Origin: Catenovulum agarivorans YM01
GTDB lineage: Bacteria > Pseudomonadota > Gammaproteobacteria > Enterobacterales > Alteromonadaceae
Length of the DNA stretch: 64,000 bases
Reading direction: 5' to 3'
Assembly: GCF_000281085.1 (NCBI RefSeq)
Contig: NZ_JH767529.1
Span: 1-64,000 of the forward strand
Notes under the pieces: model-generated
Seen by the model: only the letters and a program-made list of their open reading frames with translations
What the model was told of the DNA's origin: nothing
The model's database searches: none
Shown: in pieces, positions 16,718 through 26,780 of the stretch
How positions within the stretch are numbered: position 1 is the stretch's first letter
Layout: each line of letters starts with the position of its first letter
Made by a program: the position numbers and the translations under genes

Positions 16718-19700
16718 CTAACTCACTCTATGCTTCTTAAAATTTTCTGCCTGCTCAAAAATTTCTTTGTATACCTCATTGCGATCAATTGGCGGATAAC
16801 CATGTTTGGCAAGCAGTACAATTAAATCAGCCCTCAATTCAGCTTTAATGTCGATTCGATCAGACCAGTCGGTATATTTGGCCTTGTCATCAACCACAGT
16901 TTTAACTTCTTTAGCTAGTGTCAGCAAACTATCTTCTGGATATTCAAATTCGTATTTTTCAGCTAAGGTTTTTAAAATATCGTAAAAGGCTTTTTCTTCG
17001 AAATTAATGCCCATGTCTGCAAATGACGACATTTCAGCTTTTAGCTCATCAATCAACTTAAATACTTCAGTTGAAAAATCTTCATGCACATTGCTTTCAA
17101 ATATCTCGTCTTCTTTGCGCTGGTTATACAAGTCAACCAAAGCTGTAAACCGCTTGGTAAAGTTAATCGCTTTCGCTCTATTTACCTTCTTAAAATCACC
17201 AATCGCTTTGGCTAACAGTTTTTGCAGCAACTCAGCTTTCGTATTGGGCAGTTTTACTTTTTCTAGCTTAGCCAAATAGTCACCGTCAAAAATATCTATG
17301 CCTTCTTCGCGTTCGCCAAGCTGCATAATTTCTTCAATACCATCGGCTTGTAAAGCGTCCGCAATCATTTCACGCACCTTGGCATTCATTTGTGCAGTAT
17401 CCGGTGCATCACCTTTTGTTAGCTTGTAAACAATAGAGCGTACAGCCAAATAAAAGTGAATCGTATCTTTTTGCGTTTGAGTTAATTCTTCGCTGCCACA
17501 ACATACATCGTAAGCGGCTTTTAAACGCTTGACCAACTCCATAAAGCGGCGTTCAAACTTTTTATTCTGCAATACAAATTCACCCGCCCAATTTAGGCAA
17601 CTTAGCTGGGCTACTGGGTCACCAGAATAATAAGCAGAAGCATCAAATGGGCTAAACATTTGATTGAGTAAATCCAAATAATCTTTAACCACAATCAAAG
17701 ATTGCTCAATATCCTCAAAGTTTGTTGAGTCACCTTTAGAATATTGTGCCAAAGCTTTGTTCATTTGATCTTTGATGCCAATATAATCGACCACCAAACC
17801 TTTGTTTTTACCCTCAAATTTTCGGTTTACCCGTGAGATAGTTTGAATCAGGTTATGCTGCTGAATCGGCTTGTCGATATAAATGGTGTCTAAGAAAGGA
17901 ACATCAAAACCGGTAAGCCACATATCCACCACAATGGCTATTTTGAAATTAGACGCCGGATTCTTAAACTGTGTGTCTAAATCTTTTCGATAAGCTTTAT
18001 CACCGAGTAAATCCCATAACGCTTTGCAGTCATCCTGCCCACGAGTCATCACCAGTTTTACTTGCTCAATCGGTTTGGCTAATGTGCCCGCTTTAATCGC
18101 ATTTTCTCTGTCTTGAGGTTTAAACTGATTAATGTTCTCAGCTTGTTTAACCGTAAACCAGTCGGGGCGAATATTTTTCACCGCATTGTAAAAGTCGTAC
18201 GCAATTTCACGGCTGCTTGATACAAACATGGCTTTGCCTTTAACGCTTGCACCTTCACTAACCCGGTTTTCATAATGCTGAACAAAGTCGAGCGCTAATA
18301 ATTTAATTCTGTCTTCATTACCTAAAATAGCGCTCATATTAGCCGAAGCTTTTTTACTTTCTTCGATTTGATGCTCGTTGCTGCCTTGCTCAGCACACTG
18401 TTTATAATATTCTTCAATTTTAGCCAGCATGGCATTGTCTAAAATAACTTTTGCCGCACGCCCTTCATACACAATGCGAACGGTTATTTCATCTTTAACT
18501 GATTCAGTCATGGTGTAGCTATCAACCATTTCACCAAAAACCTGATAGGTTGCGTCAATTGGTGTGCCGGTAAAGCCTACATAGGTGGCATTCGGCAAAG
18601 ATTCATGTAAGTGTTTGGCAAAGCCGTAGCTTTTAGTCACAGTACCTTTTTTGAAATCAACTTTAACTTTTTGGTCTAGGTTAACTTGGCTGCGATGTGC
18701 TTCATCCGAAATACAAATAATATTGCTGCGCTCAGACAACAACTTAGTGTCTTCAGTAAACTTATGAATGGTGGTTAAAAATATACCACCGCTGTTACGG
18801 CCTTTAAGTTTAGCTCTTAAATCATCTCGGCTTTCAACCGTTTCAATTATCTGATCACCAATATAAAGTTTGGCATTGCTAAACTGCTGCGAAAGCTGGT
18901 CGTCTAAATCAGTTCTGTCGGTAATCAGCACTATCGTTGGGCTACCAAACTCAACACTTTTCATTAATAGCCGGGTTAAAAACTGCATGGTGTAGCTTTT
19001 ACCGCAGCCAGTAGCGCCAAAATAGGTACCACCTTTACCGTCGCCTTCGGGTTTGCGGTGTAACTTAATATTGGCGAATAACTTACGTGCGGCGTAATAC
19101 TGCGGATAACGGCAAACTATTTTGATTTCTTTTTTGCTGGTATCCGGAAAAAATACAAAGTTTCGAACCACATCGCGCAATCTGTTTTTATCGAACAAAC
19201 CTTGCAGCATAGTATGCAAAGCATTGATCCCGTCTTTTTCGACCGATTCATTGCCAGTGATTTTGCGCCAAGCATAGAAGAATTCATAAGGGGAGAATAA
19301 TCCGCCCATCTTATTATTTACACCGTCACTTATCACACAAAAAGCGTTGTAGATAAAAAGCTGAGGGATAGCACGCCTGTAACGCACAGTTAGCTGCTCA
19401 AAGGCGTTGAATATAGTCGCTTGCTCTTCTCGAATGGCACTTTTAAATTCAAACACTACCAGAGGTAAACCATTAATATACAAAATTAAATCAGGAATAC
19501 GGGTTTCACCATCGGCGCCTTCGATATTGAGCTGATTTACAATTTTATAAATATTGGTATCAAAAGCGTGTGGACTGCTAGTTGCAACTTTTGCTTGGGT
19601 AAAATCTTGTATTGGTTTAAATAACTGTTCAAGCGCGCTGGATAAGTTGTAATAGTCTATCAGGCTGATATGAATATCTTTGAGCTTGCGATCTTCACGC

Positions 19701-19978
19701 TTTAATACAAAACCATCAGCTAACCAGCTACATAGCTGTTTATTACTTTGGTATAAATCACTCGCGGGTAGCACTTCAAGCTTGCGAACAATGCTTTCAA
19801 TTTCATTATCAGTAATATTAAACGAAGCATATTTGTGTAACAGATAACTGCGCAAATCATCTTTGATTAACACATCGCTGTTGTTTCGGTTAAGCTCATC
19901 ACCTCGCACATAACTAAAGCCTTGCTCTTGCAGAAGCCTAATCACTGCTTTTTCAAGCTGTTCCTCAGTAAACTTCAT
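16718..19978 (-). CDS. hsdR: Type I restriction enzyme R subunit HsdR
   Basis: This 1086-residue subunit drives ATP-dependent DNA translocation and cleavage in a type I restriction complex with HsdM and HsdS. The N-terminal nuclease has IPDLILYI with D163 and VVFEFKS with E177 and K179, a PD-(D/E)XK site. The helicase motor shows a Walker A GATGCGKS near residue 330, a DEAH box in ISDEAHRSQ, motif III FTGTP, and motif VI-like ISRVNR. The helical C-terminus contacts the methylase core in known enzymes. Length is normal and the frame is intact. It lies 91 bp downstream of rhuM, separated from hsdM/hsdS by four accessory genes. Confidence 0.95.
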   Translation of the reverse strand: MKFTEEQLEKAVIRLLQEQGFSYVRGDELNRNNSDVLIKDDLRSYLLHKYASFNITDNEIESIVRKLEVLPASDLYQSNKQLCSWLADGFVLKREDRKLKDIHISLIDYYNLSSALEQLFKPIQDFTQAKVATSSPHAFDTNIYKIVNQLNIEGADGETRIPDLILYINGLPLVVFEFKSAIREEQATIFNAFEQLTVRYRRAIPQLFIYNAFCVISDGVNNKMGGLFSPYEFFYAWRKITGNESVEKDGINALHTMLQGLFDKNRLRDVVRNFVFFPDTSKKEIKIVCRYPQYYAARKLFANIKLHRKPEGDGKGGTYFGATGCGKSYTMQFLTRLLMKSVEFGSPTIVLITDRTDLDDQLSQQFSNAKLYIGDQIIETVESRDDLRAKLKGRNSGGIFLTTIHKFTEDTKLLSERSNIICISDEAHRSQVNLDQKVKVDFKKGTVTKSYGFAKHLHESLPNATYVGFTGTPIDATYQVFGEMVDSYTMTESVKDEITVRIVYEGRAAKVILDNAMLAKIEEYYKQCAEQGSNEHQIEESKKASANMSAILGNEDRIKLLALDFVQHYENRVSEGASVKGKAMFVSSSREIAYDFYNAVKNIRPDWFTVKQAENINQFKPQDRENAIKAGTLAKPIEQVKLVMTRGQDDCKALWDLLGDKAYRKDLDTQFKNPASNFKIAIVVDMWLTGFDVPFLDTIYIDKPIQQHNLIQTISRVNRKFEGKNKGLVVDYIGIKDQMNKALAQYSKGDSTNFEDIEQSLIVVKDYLDLLNQMFSPFDASAYYSGDPVAQLSCLNWAGEFVLQNKKFERRFMELVKRLKAAYDVCCGSEELTQTQKDTIHFYLAVRSIVYKLTKGDAPDTAQMNAKVREMIADALQADGIEEIMQLGEREEGIDIFDGDYLAKLEKVKLPNTKAELLQKLLAKAIGDFKKVNRAKAINFTKRFTALVDLYNQRKEDEIFESNVHEDFSTEVFKLIDELKAEMSSFADMGINFEEKAFYDILKTLAEKYEFEYPEDSLLTLAKEVKTVVDDKAKYTDWSDRIDIKAELRADLIVLLAKHGYPPIDRNEVYKEIFEQAENFKKHRVS

Positions 19979-20069
19979 TCAACATCCTGATTATTATAAA
20001 TTTATGCTGTTTTAGTGTATCAGTCACTCTCAAGCATATTAAGCGTTTTGTATATTTAAAAATAGAAGA

Positions 20070-21089
20070 TTATTTTTTGCTTAGCGATTTAGTATTCTCA
20101 ATAAAAGCATCAAAGTCGCTCATTTCTTTGGCTTTATCAATTCTGCGCTGGTCGGCAAAACTTTGATATTGAGTTTCAGCCAGCTTTTTAGCCACTTCGT
20201 GCGAAACCGAGCCTGCCCCCTGCAAAATATCATGCTCATTAAATTGTAAAAACGCATCTAGCTTATCTGCCCACTCTTGCATAGTAACCGCTCGGCGTTT
20301 ACTTGCCTGATTTTCAGCATAATCTAAATACATAGTGACAATTCGATTAAGCGCCGTTAGCTCTTCATTGGTTAAATAATTTTTCGCCACCGACACATCT
20401 TGCTTGCGAACTTGTTTACCAGACCAATTGGTTAACCCCATATTGGGTTGTGAGCTATCAGCCCGCTTAACAATAAGTTCTGCCGCCGTATTGCCATGAA
20501 TCGCCCAGTGTAATTTGTTTTGTACTGAGGCAAAAAATTGCTGGCTAATCTGTGCTTGCGAATTGTAGTCAGTTGCAGTGGCATAAATATCGGTAATTTT
20601 TTGATAAAAACGTCGCTCAGATGCGCGAATATCGCGAATGCGTTCAAGCAACTCATCAAAATAATCGGCTGATAAATCTTTATCTGGATTTTTAAGCCGC
20701 TCATCGTCCATCGCAAAGCCTTTTATCAGATATTCTTTTAATATCTGAGTTGCCCACTTCCTGAACTGAGTACCCCGGTTAGAACGAACCCGATAACCAA
20801 CAGCTAAAACGGCTTCAAGATTATAATGGTCAAGCAACCTTTCCACGTCTCGCGCGCCCTCGCGGGCAACTATTCGGAATTTCCGAATAGTTGAATCTGG
20901 CTCTAATTCACCCTCAGCATAAATATTTTTTAAATGTTCATTAATAGTGGGAGATGACTTTTCATAAAGCTCAGCGATTTGTTTTTGCGTTAACCACAGC
21001 GTCGGTTCACCGCTCTGATCTTGCTCTAATTTAAGTTGCAGCCGAATTTTGCCATCTTCACTAGTAAATAGCGCTAAAGGTGATGTCAT
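20070..21089 (-). CDS. rhuM: RhuM-family protein
   Basis: This 339-residue protein matches the virulence RhuM family, widely found inside type I restriction loci but of unsettled biochemical function. The N-terminal part has the family sequence WLTQKQIAELYEKS, an HTH-like segment, then IRKFRIVAREG and YNLEAVLAVGYRVRSNRG. The C-terminal part is helical and ends with a Lys-rich tail. The ATG overlaps the stop of the upstream AAA15 ATPase by 4 bp, so the two are translationally coupled. A DNA-binding or accessory defence role is plausible but unproven. Confidence 0.88.
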   Translation of the reverse strand: MTSPLALFTSEDGKIRLQLKLEQDQSGEPTLWLTQKQIAELYEKSSPTINEHLKNIYAEGELEPDSTIRKFRIVAREGARDVERLLDHYNLEAVLAVGYRVRSNRGTQFRKWATQILKEYLIKGFAMDDERLKNPDKDLSADYFDELLERIRDIRASERRFYQKITDIYATATDYNSQAQISQQFFASVQNKLHWAIHGNTAAELIVKRADSSQPNMGLTNWSGKQVRKQDVSVAKNYLTNEELTALNRIVTMYLDYAENQASKRRAVTMQEWADKLDAFLQFNEHDILQGAGSVSHEVAKKLAETQYQSFADQRRIDKAKEMSDFDAFIENTKSLSKK

Positions 21090-22471
21090 GCCGGATTCCT
21101 TTCAGCTAAGAGGTTTGCCTTAAAATCAGAAAACAAATCTTTAATAACAGGCACACCACCAAAGCGGCCAACTAAATAACCTTTACGGATATCGTTATCA
21201 AATCTTGGCTGAAACTCTTCCAGCGAATATAAACTGGTTGCGCCTTGTTTATCTTTTTGGGTAAACCAAACCTCATCACGGCGGATCATATCCAAATTCA
21301 ATAAATTTGACTCATGAGTGGTTACAATCAATTGGCTTTGCACATCACAAGTTAAAGCTAAAAAAGTATTCAGCAATGAAGTGGTAATCTCGCTGTGCAA
21401 GCTACGATCAATTTCATCTATGATGTACACCTTATCTTTAGAGAAAATATCTAATAACCCAGGTGCAATATCTAATAACCTTTGTGTACCGTCTGATTCC
21501 TGAAAAATATCAAAAAATACATCTTTGCCATCAGCACCAACATGCTTAGTCATCAGTTTAAATGCTTTTACTTGACCGGTTTGATCTCTTACAAACTGAT
21601 AACGGGTATTACGTGGTCCGGCGACAAAAATCGCTTCTTTTTCATCAATTTGTTGCAGAATATCTTGTTTAACTGAAGTGGGAATATCAGGTATTTCTTT
21701 TGAAAAATCAATTTCCTTAAGTGATAAACCGGCTATGCCTGTGTCAAACTCGTTGAGTATTTTCGCCAGCATATCGGCATTATCATTGCCTACATGCAAC
21801 TGCATTTCTAAGCCATGATATTTAGAGTTAGGAAATACAATATTAAGCTTTTCATGAAACCAGTAACTCACATCCACAAACGCAGTTAAATAACTTAAGT
21901 TAGTTAATACATTGCGCTCGTAACATTCAGCCAGAAACAGGCGATTTGCCGGTGTACCTTTGGCGGTAAACTGCAAAAACTGCTCATCTTCTTTTGAGTT
22001 AAATTTTAACGGGCCAAAATCAAACTGGCTTTGGTTATTGTGTAATGAGCGCTCAAATACGGGTGTTTCGCCGCTTTTATTTATTTCGAACAGCCACTCT
22101 TCATAAATAGTTTTATGGTCGGCACTAAAACCATAAGCATAATTTTGTTTACCACTTTTAATTTCAAACTCAAAGCGAGTGGGTTGGGTTGCACAGGTTT
22201 CATCTAAGCGGAAAGGCTCGTAAGGTAAGTTTTTACCCAGCTTGGAACCTTCAACCACCATAGCCTGCGCGTGGCGCATTGCCTTAATCAGATTAGATTT
22301 ACCCGAGGCATTGGCACCATAAATAATTGAAGATTTTAATACGCTGATGTCTTTAGCATTTTTTGCACGAATTACATGCGCCGGGTGACTTTTAACCCGG
22401 CTTGGCAACATTGAAAACTCAGCCCTTTGTTTAAAAGACTTAAAATTTTCAACGGAAAAACGGAGTAACAT
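21086..22471 (-). CDS. AAA15-family ATPase (RloA-like)
   Basis: This 461-residue SMC/OLD-like ATPase starts with the family hallmark LLRFSVENFKSFKQRAEFSM. It has a Walker A YGANASGKSNLIKAM near residue 50 and a Walker B-like YIIDEIDRSLH near 350, followed by a switch histidine region VTTHESNLL. No TOPRIM nuclease is fused, which separates it from OLD nucleases; it resembles stand-alone RloA/AAA15 proteins seen in type I restriction loci. It is coupled to rhuM by a 4-bp overlap. A 134-bp AT-rich gap separates it from the upstream GHKL gene and may hold an internal promoter. A defensive role is inferred from context. Confidence 0.85.
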   Translation of the reverse strand: MLLRFSVENFKSFKQRAEFSMLPSRVKSHPAHVIRAKNAKDISVLKSSIIYGANASGKSNLIKAMRHAQAMVVEGSKLGKNLPYEPFRLDETCATQPTRFEFEIKSGKQNYAYGFSADHKTIYEEWLFEINKSGETPVFERSLHNNQSQFDFGPLKFNSKEDEQFLQFTAKGTPANRLFLAECYERNVLTNLSYLTAFVDVSYWFHEKLNIVFPNSKYHGLEMQLHVGNDNADMLAKILNEFDTGIAGLSLKEIDFSKEIPDIPTSVKQDILQQIDEKEAIFVAGPRNTRYQFVRDQTGQVKAFKLMTKHVGADGKDVFFDIFQESDGTQRLLDIAPGLLDIFSKDKVYIIDEIDRSLHSEITTSLLNTFLALTCDVQSQLIVTTHESNLLNLDMIRRDEVWFTQKDKQGATSLYSLEEFQPRFDNDIRKGYLVGRFGGVPVIKDLFSDFKANLLAERNPA

Positions 22472-22605
22472 AATCAGTTATCCATAAAAAATCGTTTTAA
22501 TTAAGTTAAAATTAAACAAATAGAGTAAATAAATCAACTTTTAAGTGATTTTTTCACTTTAGGCATTTAAAATTTTTTGAGATTTATGCTCCATTATCGT
22601 TATTA

Positions 22606-24708
22606 TTAGCTAAGCCCTAACTTTTCTTTATAAATCTTAAGCCGTTGTTCCGCCCTATCTACAAAATCTTGATAAAACAAAATTTCAGAATATAGCTCCC
22701 CATATGACTTGCCAGTCACAGGATCTTCTAGTGAGTCAGTACTAAACCAACCTTTATCGCTTGGAAATTTTTTGTATCCTTTAAGACGCAATGGTTTAAC
22801 GGTATCGCCAATAAGGTAACCGTAAAACTTTTTAATTCGACCTTTTGATTTCGCTGCCAACAGGTGAGCATATTCCATCAAGTCACCCATATAGTTATCC
22901 ATCGATACACCAGGCGCTTTAAACTCAATGATAATCGCAGCTCCTTCTTGATTAAAAATCGCAATATCTGGCCTTTTTAGCTGGTTTTCACTCTCGTTTT
23001 TTTGAAATACCTCAGCAAGTGCAGCATCAATATCTGGTTCAAATAAGCTTTCTTTGTCGTTCCAAGGAATTGTAGAAAGAGGCTTATCAGAAGCTATATG
23101 TTCAAAGTAGTGATACTCTTCATTGAGTATCCAAATATCATGATCTATTTTATCGTTGCTATCTTTTCCTGTAGGGAAAAAGATACTATGAATTATTTTT
23201 TCGTTTTCTTTTCTGCCTTCTCCAGATTGAACACACAGTAACTTTTTGACAGCACAATTTAAAATTTCAATCATCGATGAACGTCTAACGACAAGTTGCG
23301 AAAGATTTGCCATGTCCATCTTTTGAATGGTAGAAGTGTACTTCCAAGACATTTCGTTAACTTTATCCCTAAAGTCATCTTTTCGAGGGTCTAGCTTTAG
23401 TAATTCCTGCTTTAAATCAAAAAGCGCTGAAGTATCATCAACTATTTCTTCTTGGTATTTTTTTAATACTCGTTTAGCAATGTCATCGGCAGAGTCACCG
23501 TATTTAACTTTTACCCTTGTATCAGTAAGCATCTTGGCAGAAATACCAAATTTAGTTCCTGTTTCCTTGATCAAAGCATCTCTGTCAAAATCGGTAGGAG
23601 CTAATAGATCTAACACATAATCCTCTACAGATTCGATAATATCTTGCATTGATGGGCCTGAAGACATTAATTCGACATTACCGCTGCATGAAACTGGGAT
23701 ATCAAAATTATCCCGTCTAACATTTACATTCTGTTCCAGATAATCGCTCTCAATTAAAACTAAATAAAACTTCCCGTTTATTGAACTCTTACGATCTTTT
23801 GGGACTTTTAAGAATGTTTTGGTCAACGATTTTACGATTGACGAATTAGCACAAAGCGCAACATCATGCTCAAACCAGGCAAACTCGCCTTCAGAAAATT
23901 CATATGTGCTGATAGAAAGTTTAAGTTCTCCATTTATTCCATCGTTGCCATGACCACACACAATGGGAATGTCAGGTACAGGCAACTTTTGAGGTAAATC
24001 ATGTGCTGTGATTTGTTGCACAGGCTGCTGTTCCCCAAATAACGTAGTACACAACTCGATGCTGAAATCGCCAATAACTTCTTTAAGCGTTATTAGCCTT
24101 TGAAGAAACGTTATAAAAACATGATGTTTAAGGTTTGTAGCAGAAAACTCATCAGGTAAGTTTTTAGACCAAAAATGCTTTTTATTAGCTTGTTCAGACA
24201 GCCCGGTCAAAGAGACCAATGTTTTAATTTCATTATTTGACGTGTCTTCTAACTTAAACGATGCCTCTGATATTTCCTTAGTGTTACTTGCTACATCAAG
24301 AGTTCGAAGCTTAAAAGTACCACCTGCATCAAAAACGCTTTTAATGTTTAAGTTGTCAAAAAAGTGAAAGTACTGGACACGACCAGAACCAAAACACTTA
24401 CCAATACCTTTAATTTTAAGGTCATCTTTGAATGTAGAATCTTTGGTTACGAAAGCTTTAACTTGATTTTCACCAAGCCCAGCTCCGTTATCTTCACAAG
24501 TCACTTTTAAGCCAATTTGATCGTCTGATACCAAATCAATTGCATACAATTCGATATCGAAGCGTATTTTTAATGCAGGAATATTTTCATCAGCATCTTT
24601 TCTGATCAGGTACGAATCTATAGCATTTGAAATGAGCTCTTCAAATACCACAAAGCGATTATCACTGATCCTTGTTGTTTTTTTGCTACCCCGAATATCA
24701 AGCGTCAT
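22606..24708 (-). CDS. GHKL ATPase fused to a PD-(D/E)XK-like domain
   Basis: This 700-residue protein begins with a Bergerat-fold ATPase. The N-box is in FEELISNAIDSY, the DxGxG motif is EDNGAGL, and the lid glycines are in KGIGKCFGSGR, as in Hsp90/MutL/GyrB-type ATPases. Near the C-terminus KRPDIAIFNQEG is followed by IIIEFKAP (D about 580, E and K about 597-599), a good PD-(D/E)XK nuclease signature, then the helix MEYAHLLAAKS. The start overlaps the stop of the Abi_C gene by 11 bp. I know no named defence system with exactly this pair. ATP-driven conformational control of a nuclease is inferred. The nuclease-like end might be structural only. Confidence 0.75.
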   Translation of the reverse strand: MTLDIRGSKKTTRISDNRFVVFEELISNAIDSYLIRKDADENIPALKIRFDIELYAIDLVSDDQIGLKVTCEDNGAGLGENQVKAFVTKDSTFKDDLKIKGIGKCFGSGRVQYFHFFDNLNIKSVFDAGGTFKLRTLDVASNTKEISEASFKLEDTSNNEIKTLVSLTGLSEQANKKHFWSKNLPDEFSATNLKHHVFITFLQRLITLKEVIGDFSIELCTTLFGEQQPVQQITAHDLPQKLPVPDIPIVCGHGNDGINGELKLSISTYEFSEGEFAWFEHDVALCANSSIVKSLTKTFLKVPKDRKSSINGKFYLVLIESDYLEQNVNVRRDNFDIPVSCSGNVELMSSGPSMQDIIESVEDYVLDLLAPTDFDRDALIKETGTKFGISAKMLTDTRVKVKYGDSADDIAKRVLKKYQEEIVDDTSALFDLKQELLKLDPRKDDFRDKVNEMSWKYTSTIQKMDMANLSQLVVRRSSMIEILNCAVKKLLCVQSGEGRKENEKIIHSIFFPTGKDSNDKIDHDIWILNEEYHYFEHIASDKPLSTIPWNDKESLFEPDIDAALAEVFQKNESENQLKRPDIAIFNQEGAAIIIEFKAPGVSMDNYMGDLMEYAHLLAAKSKGRIKKFYGYLIGDTVKPLRLKGYKKFPSDKGWFSTDSLEDPVTGKSYGELYSEILFYQDFVDRAEQRLKIYKEKLGLS

Positions 24709-25384
24709 TGTCCTCTCCCTCCTCTTCCTCGGTAGATGAGTATTGGACTAACATTTCACGATAACCTTCTATGTCATGCTGAAATACCATCTGGCTTGCT
24801 GTAAATTGAATGATATTTCCGTTTCCTAAAGGCAGGTTGTAACCATCAAATTGCTCATCTAACCAATCGTTAAACTCTGGATAATCATCATATCGCAACC
24901 TATAAGCCACCTCAGGTTCTAAAGTTTCTTTATGCTTTTTATAAATACATGAAGCTAAACCATCCACAGAAGAAGCAATGAACTCAGCTTCAGTCATTGT
25001 AATTGGATTAGTATGATAACCGTCATCACCATGAGAGGCTGCGCCATATCGATTCCTTAATTGCCCCGTCACATTCACGATTTGTCCAGCTAACAACCCC
25101 AAAAGATTGTTAATGTCGCCATTTTCACTCAAAGCTAAGTTGCCTTTAACTAAGCGAAATAGTGGACCAAATTCTATGTTGGTATTTGCGTGAGCTACAC
25201 GATCATTAATAATTGTTTTAAAAATTGTCTCTAAAAAGGCCTTAGACAAATCCAGAGATAATGGAGCATCATTTTGAAGAAGTGCTGATTCAAGGCGCTC
25301 TTTTTGCTCAATTAAATGAACAGCCTCTTCATTACCAACGATTGCTCTGGTGCTCAATGGAAGCCTTAACGCATTTTCATTCAT
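24698..25384 (-). CDS. Abortive-infection (Abi_C / HEPN-like) protein
   Basis: I place the start at 25384, where ATGA overlaps the hsdS stop, giving 228 residues; an upstream in-frame start at 25411 is less likely. The sequence resembles the abortive-infection C-terminal family. It has an N-terminal helical region, a basic helix with LDLSKAFLETIFKTII, and the hallmark LRNRYGAASHGDDG. That motif fits the R-X(4-6)-H active-site pattern of HEPN ribonucleases. The acidic tail (EEEEGED) precedes the stop. Overlaps of 8 bp with hsdS and 11 bp with the GHKL gene indicate tight co-expression. RNase activity and target are inferred from the motif. Confidence 0.78.
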   Translation of the reverse strand: MNENALRLPLSTRAIVGNEEAVHLIEQKERLESALLQNDAPLSLDLSKAFLETIFKTIINDRVAHANTNIEFGPLFRLVKGNLALSENGDINNLLGLLAGQIVNVTGQLRNRYGAASHGDDGYHTNPITMTEAEFIASSVDGLASCIYKKHKETLEPEVAYRLRYDDYPEFNDWLDEQFDGYNLPLGNGNIIQFTASQMVFQHDIEGYREMLVQYSSTEEEEGEDNDA

Positions 25385-26780
25385 GACAAATACCTTCCAA
25401 TATAACTTCACCTGTGATTAATTTTGGCAATAAATAATCTCTAGTTTCAGCTAGCGAATTAGTTTGTTTTATATTTTCAGTAATCTTGTCATAATTTGCT
25501 TTAGTAACTGATGTAAAAGCATCTATTGCAGGCTTTGAGGGGACAATTAGTTTAATACTTCTAAACGTTTTTTTGCTGATTTCTGCAAATGTAGTACCAC
25601 CAGAAATACCTTTAATTTCATCCATAATAGAATCCAGAAACTGAACCGTGTACTCTGGCGATAATGTTTTTTCACATAACAAGGCGATATAGCCTTGGTT
25701 TATAGCGACTGGAATTTTCGCGAAAGCCAAATAACCAACAGGTGCTCTCGAAGACATTAATACCGTATTTACCGGTAGTAAACCTGAAGTAATTTTTTTT
25801 AAACCTGCCTCAGTAATTTTTCTGCTAGTATCCAAAAGGATTTTGCTTTCATTTCCAGATAAGTCTTTAGGTGATGTCCAGCATATATCACCACCATCCC
25901 AAAATTCGGGGTTGTTAGTGCTTGGCGTAGATCCACCTTTTACTTCAAATTCATCACCTGTCGTCGATACTTTCCACCCCTTAGGAATCCAGCCTTCAAT
26001 ACCTATAGCCGGATCATCGGTATGTTCAAATTCGTTAGGGAATAGCTTTTGAATATCAGCGGGCAGTGGTTTGTAGTTTGGTAATTTGTGAGAGCGTTGA
26101 CGCACTGCCACTCTTGCAGCTAGTTCATCCGGTAGCTTATTCCCAGCGGCCAGAGCGTTATCAATCACAGGATCAAAATCAACAAACCAGCTTTTAAATA
26201 AAGCTTGTGCCATATGTTCTAGGATTTGATTAGTTTGGCGATTTAGCTTAATTTTATTGTCTAATGATTGCAGTACATTAACAATTTTCGACTGTGATTC
26301 TAAAGGTGGTAGGTAAATACGAAAATTTTTCAGGTACTCCAAATTGATTTTAGGAACACCTGTTGACTCAGACTCTCTTTTGATTTTTTCTATCGAATTT
26401 GCGGAAGAGACGAAATAATAAACATACTCTGGTATTGCTTTCTCTTCATTAACACGCAATCTCATCTGATTAGACGATAGAAGAAACCTACTATATCTGT
26501 GCTTTTGGGGAATTATGCCTGTTTGCCCCAACGTCCCTTTCTTAGTAAATAAGATATCACCAGCAATACATTCACTACGCTTTAGTTTTTTAAATGTAGC
26601 TTCTGATATGTAAACAAATTCAGAATCTTTAAATTGCTCTTGGCCGAGAGATAAGTTACTTCCTCGAATTACAGGAATCCCTTCTGAAACATAGGCTGAT
26701 GCAGGTAAATTAGAACCAAAAGGACCATCAACTGCCTCAAGCGCAATTTGTCCTAATGTAACTTCATGTTTAAACCCCAT
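25377..26780 (-). CDS. hsdS: Type I restriction specificity subunit HsdS
   Basis: The real start is ATG 26780; the open frame further upstream to 26942 lies inside hsdM in another frame. The 467-residue subunit recognises the two halves of a bipartite DNA target. It shows two target-recognition domains: the first from about 1-160 (TLGQIALEAVDGPFGS), ending in PPLESQSKIVNVLQSLDNKIKLNRQ, and the second from about 250 (GWKVSTTGDEFEVKGGSTPS) with its own closing helix near the C-terminus. These conserved helices set the spacer length. The gene overlaps hsdM by 11 bp and the Abi_C gene by 8 bp. The target sequence cannot be read from the protein. Confidence 0.93.
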   Translation of the reverse strand: MGFKHEVTLGQIALEAVDGPFGSNLPASAYVSEGIPVIRGSNLSLGQEQFKDSEFVYISEATFKKLKRSECIAGDILFTKKGTLGQTGIIPQKHRYSRFLLSSNQMRLRVNEEKAIPEYVYYFVSSANSIEKIKRESESTGVPKINLEYLKNFRIYLPPLESQSKIVNVLQSLDNKIKLNRQTNQILEHMAQALFKSWFVDFDPVIDNALAAGNKLPDELAARVAVRQRSHKLPNYKPLPADIQKLFPNEFEHTDDPAIGIEGWIPKGWKVSTTGDEFEVKGGSTPSTNNPEFWDGGDICWTSPKDLSGNESKILLDTSRKITEAGLKKITSGLLPVNTVLMSSRAPVGYLAFAKIPVAINQGYIALLCEKTLSPEYTVQFLDSIMDEIKGISGGTTFAEISKKTFRSIKLIVPSKPAIDAFTSVTKANYDKITENIKQTNSLAETRDYLLPKLITGEVILEGICHE

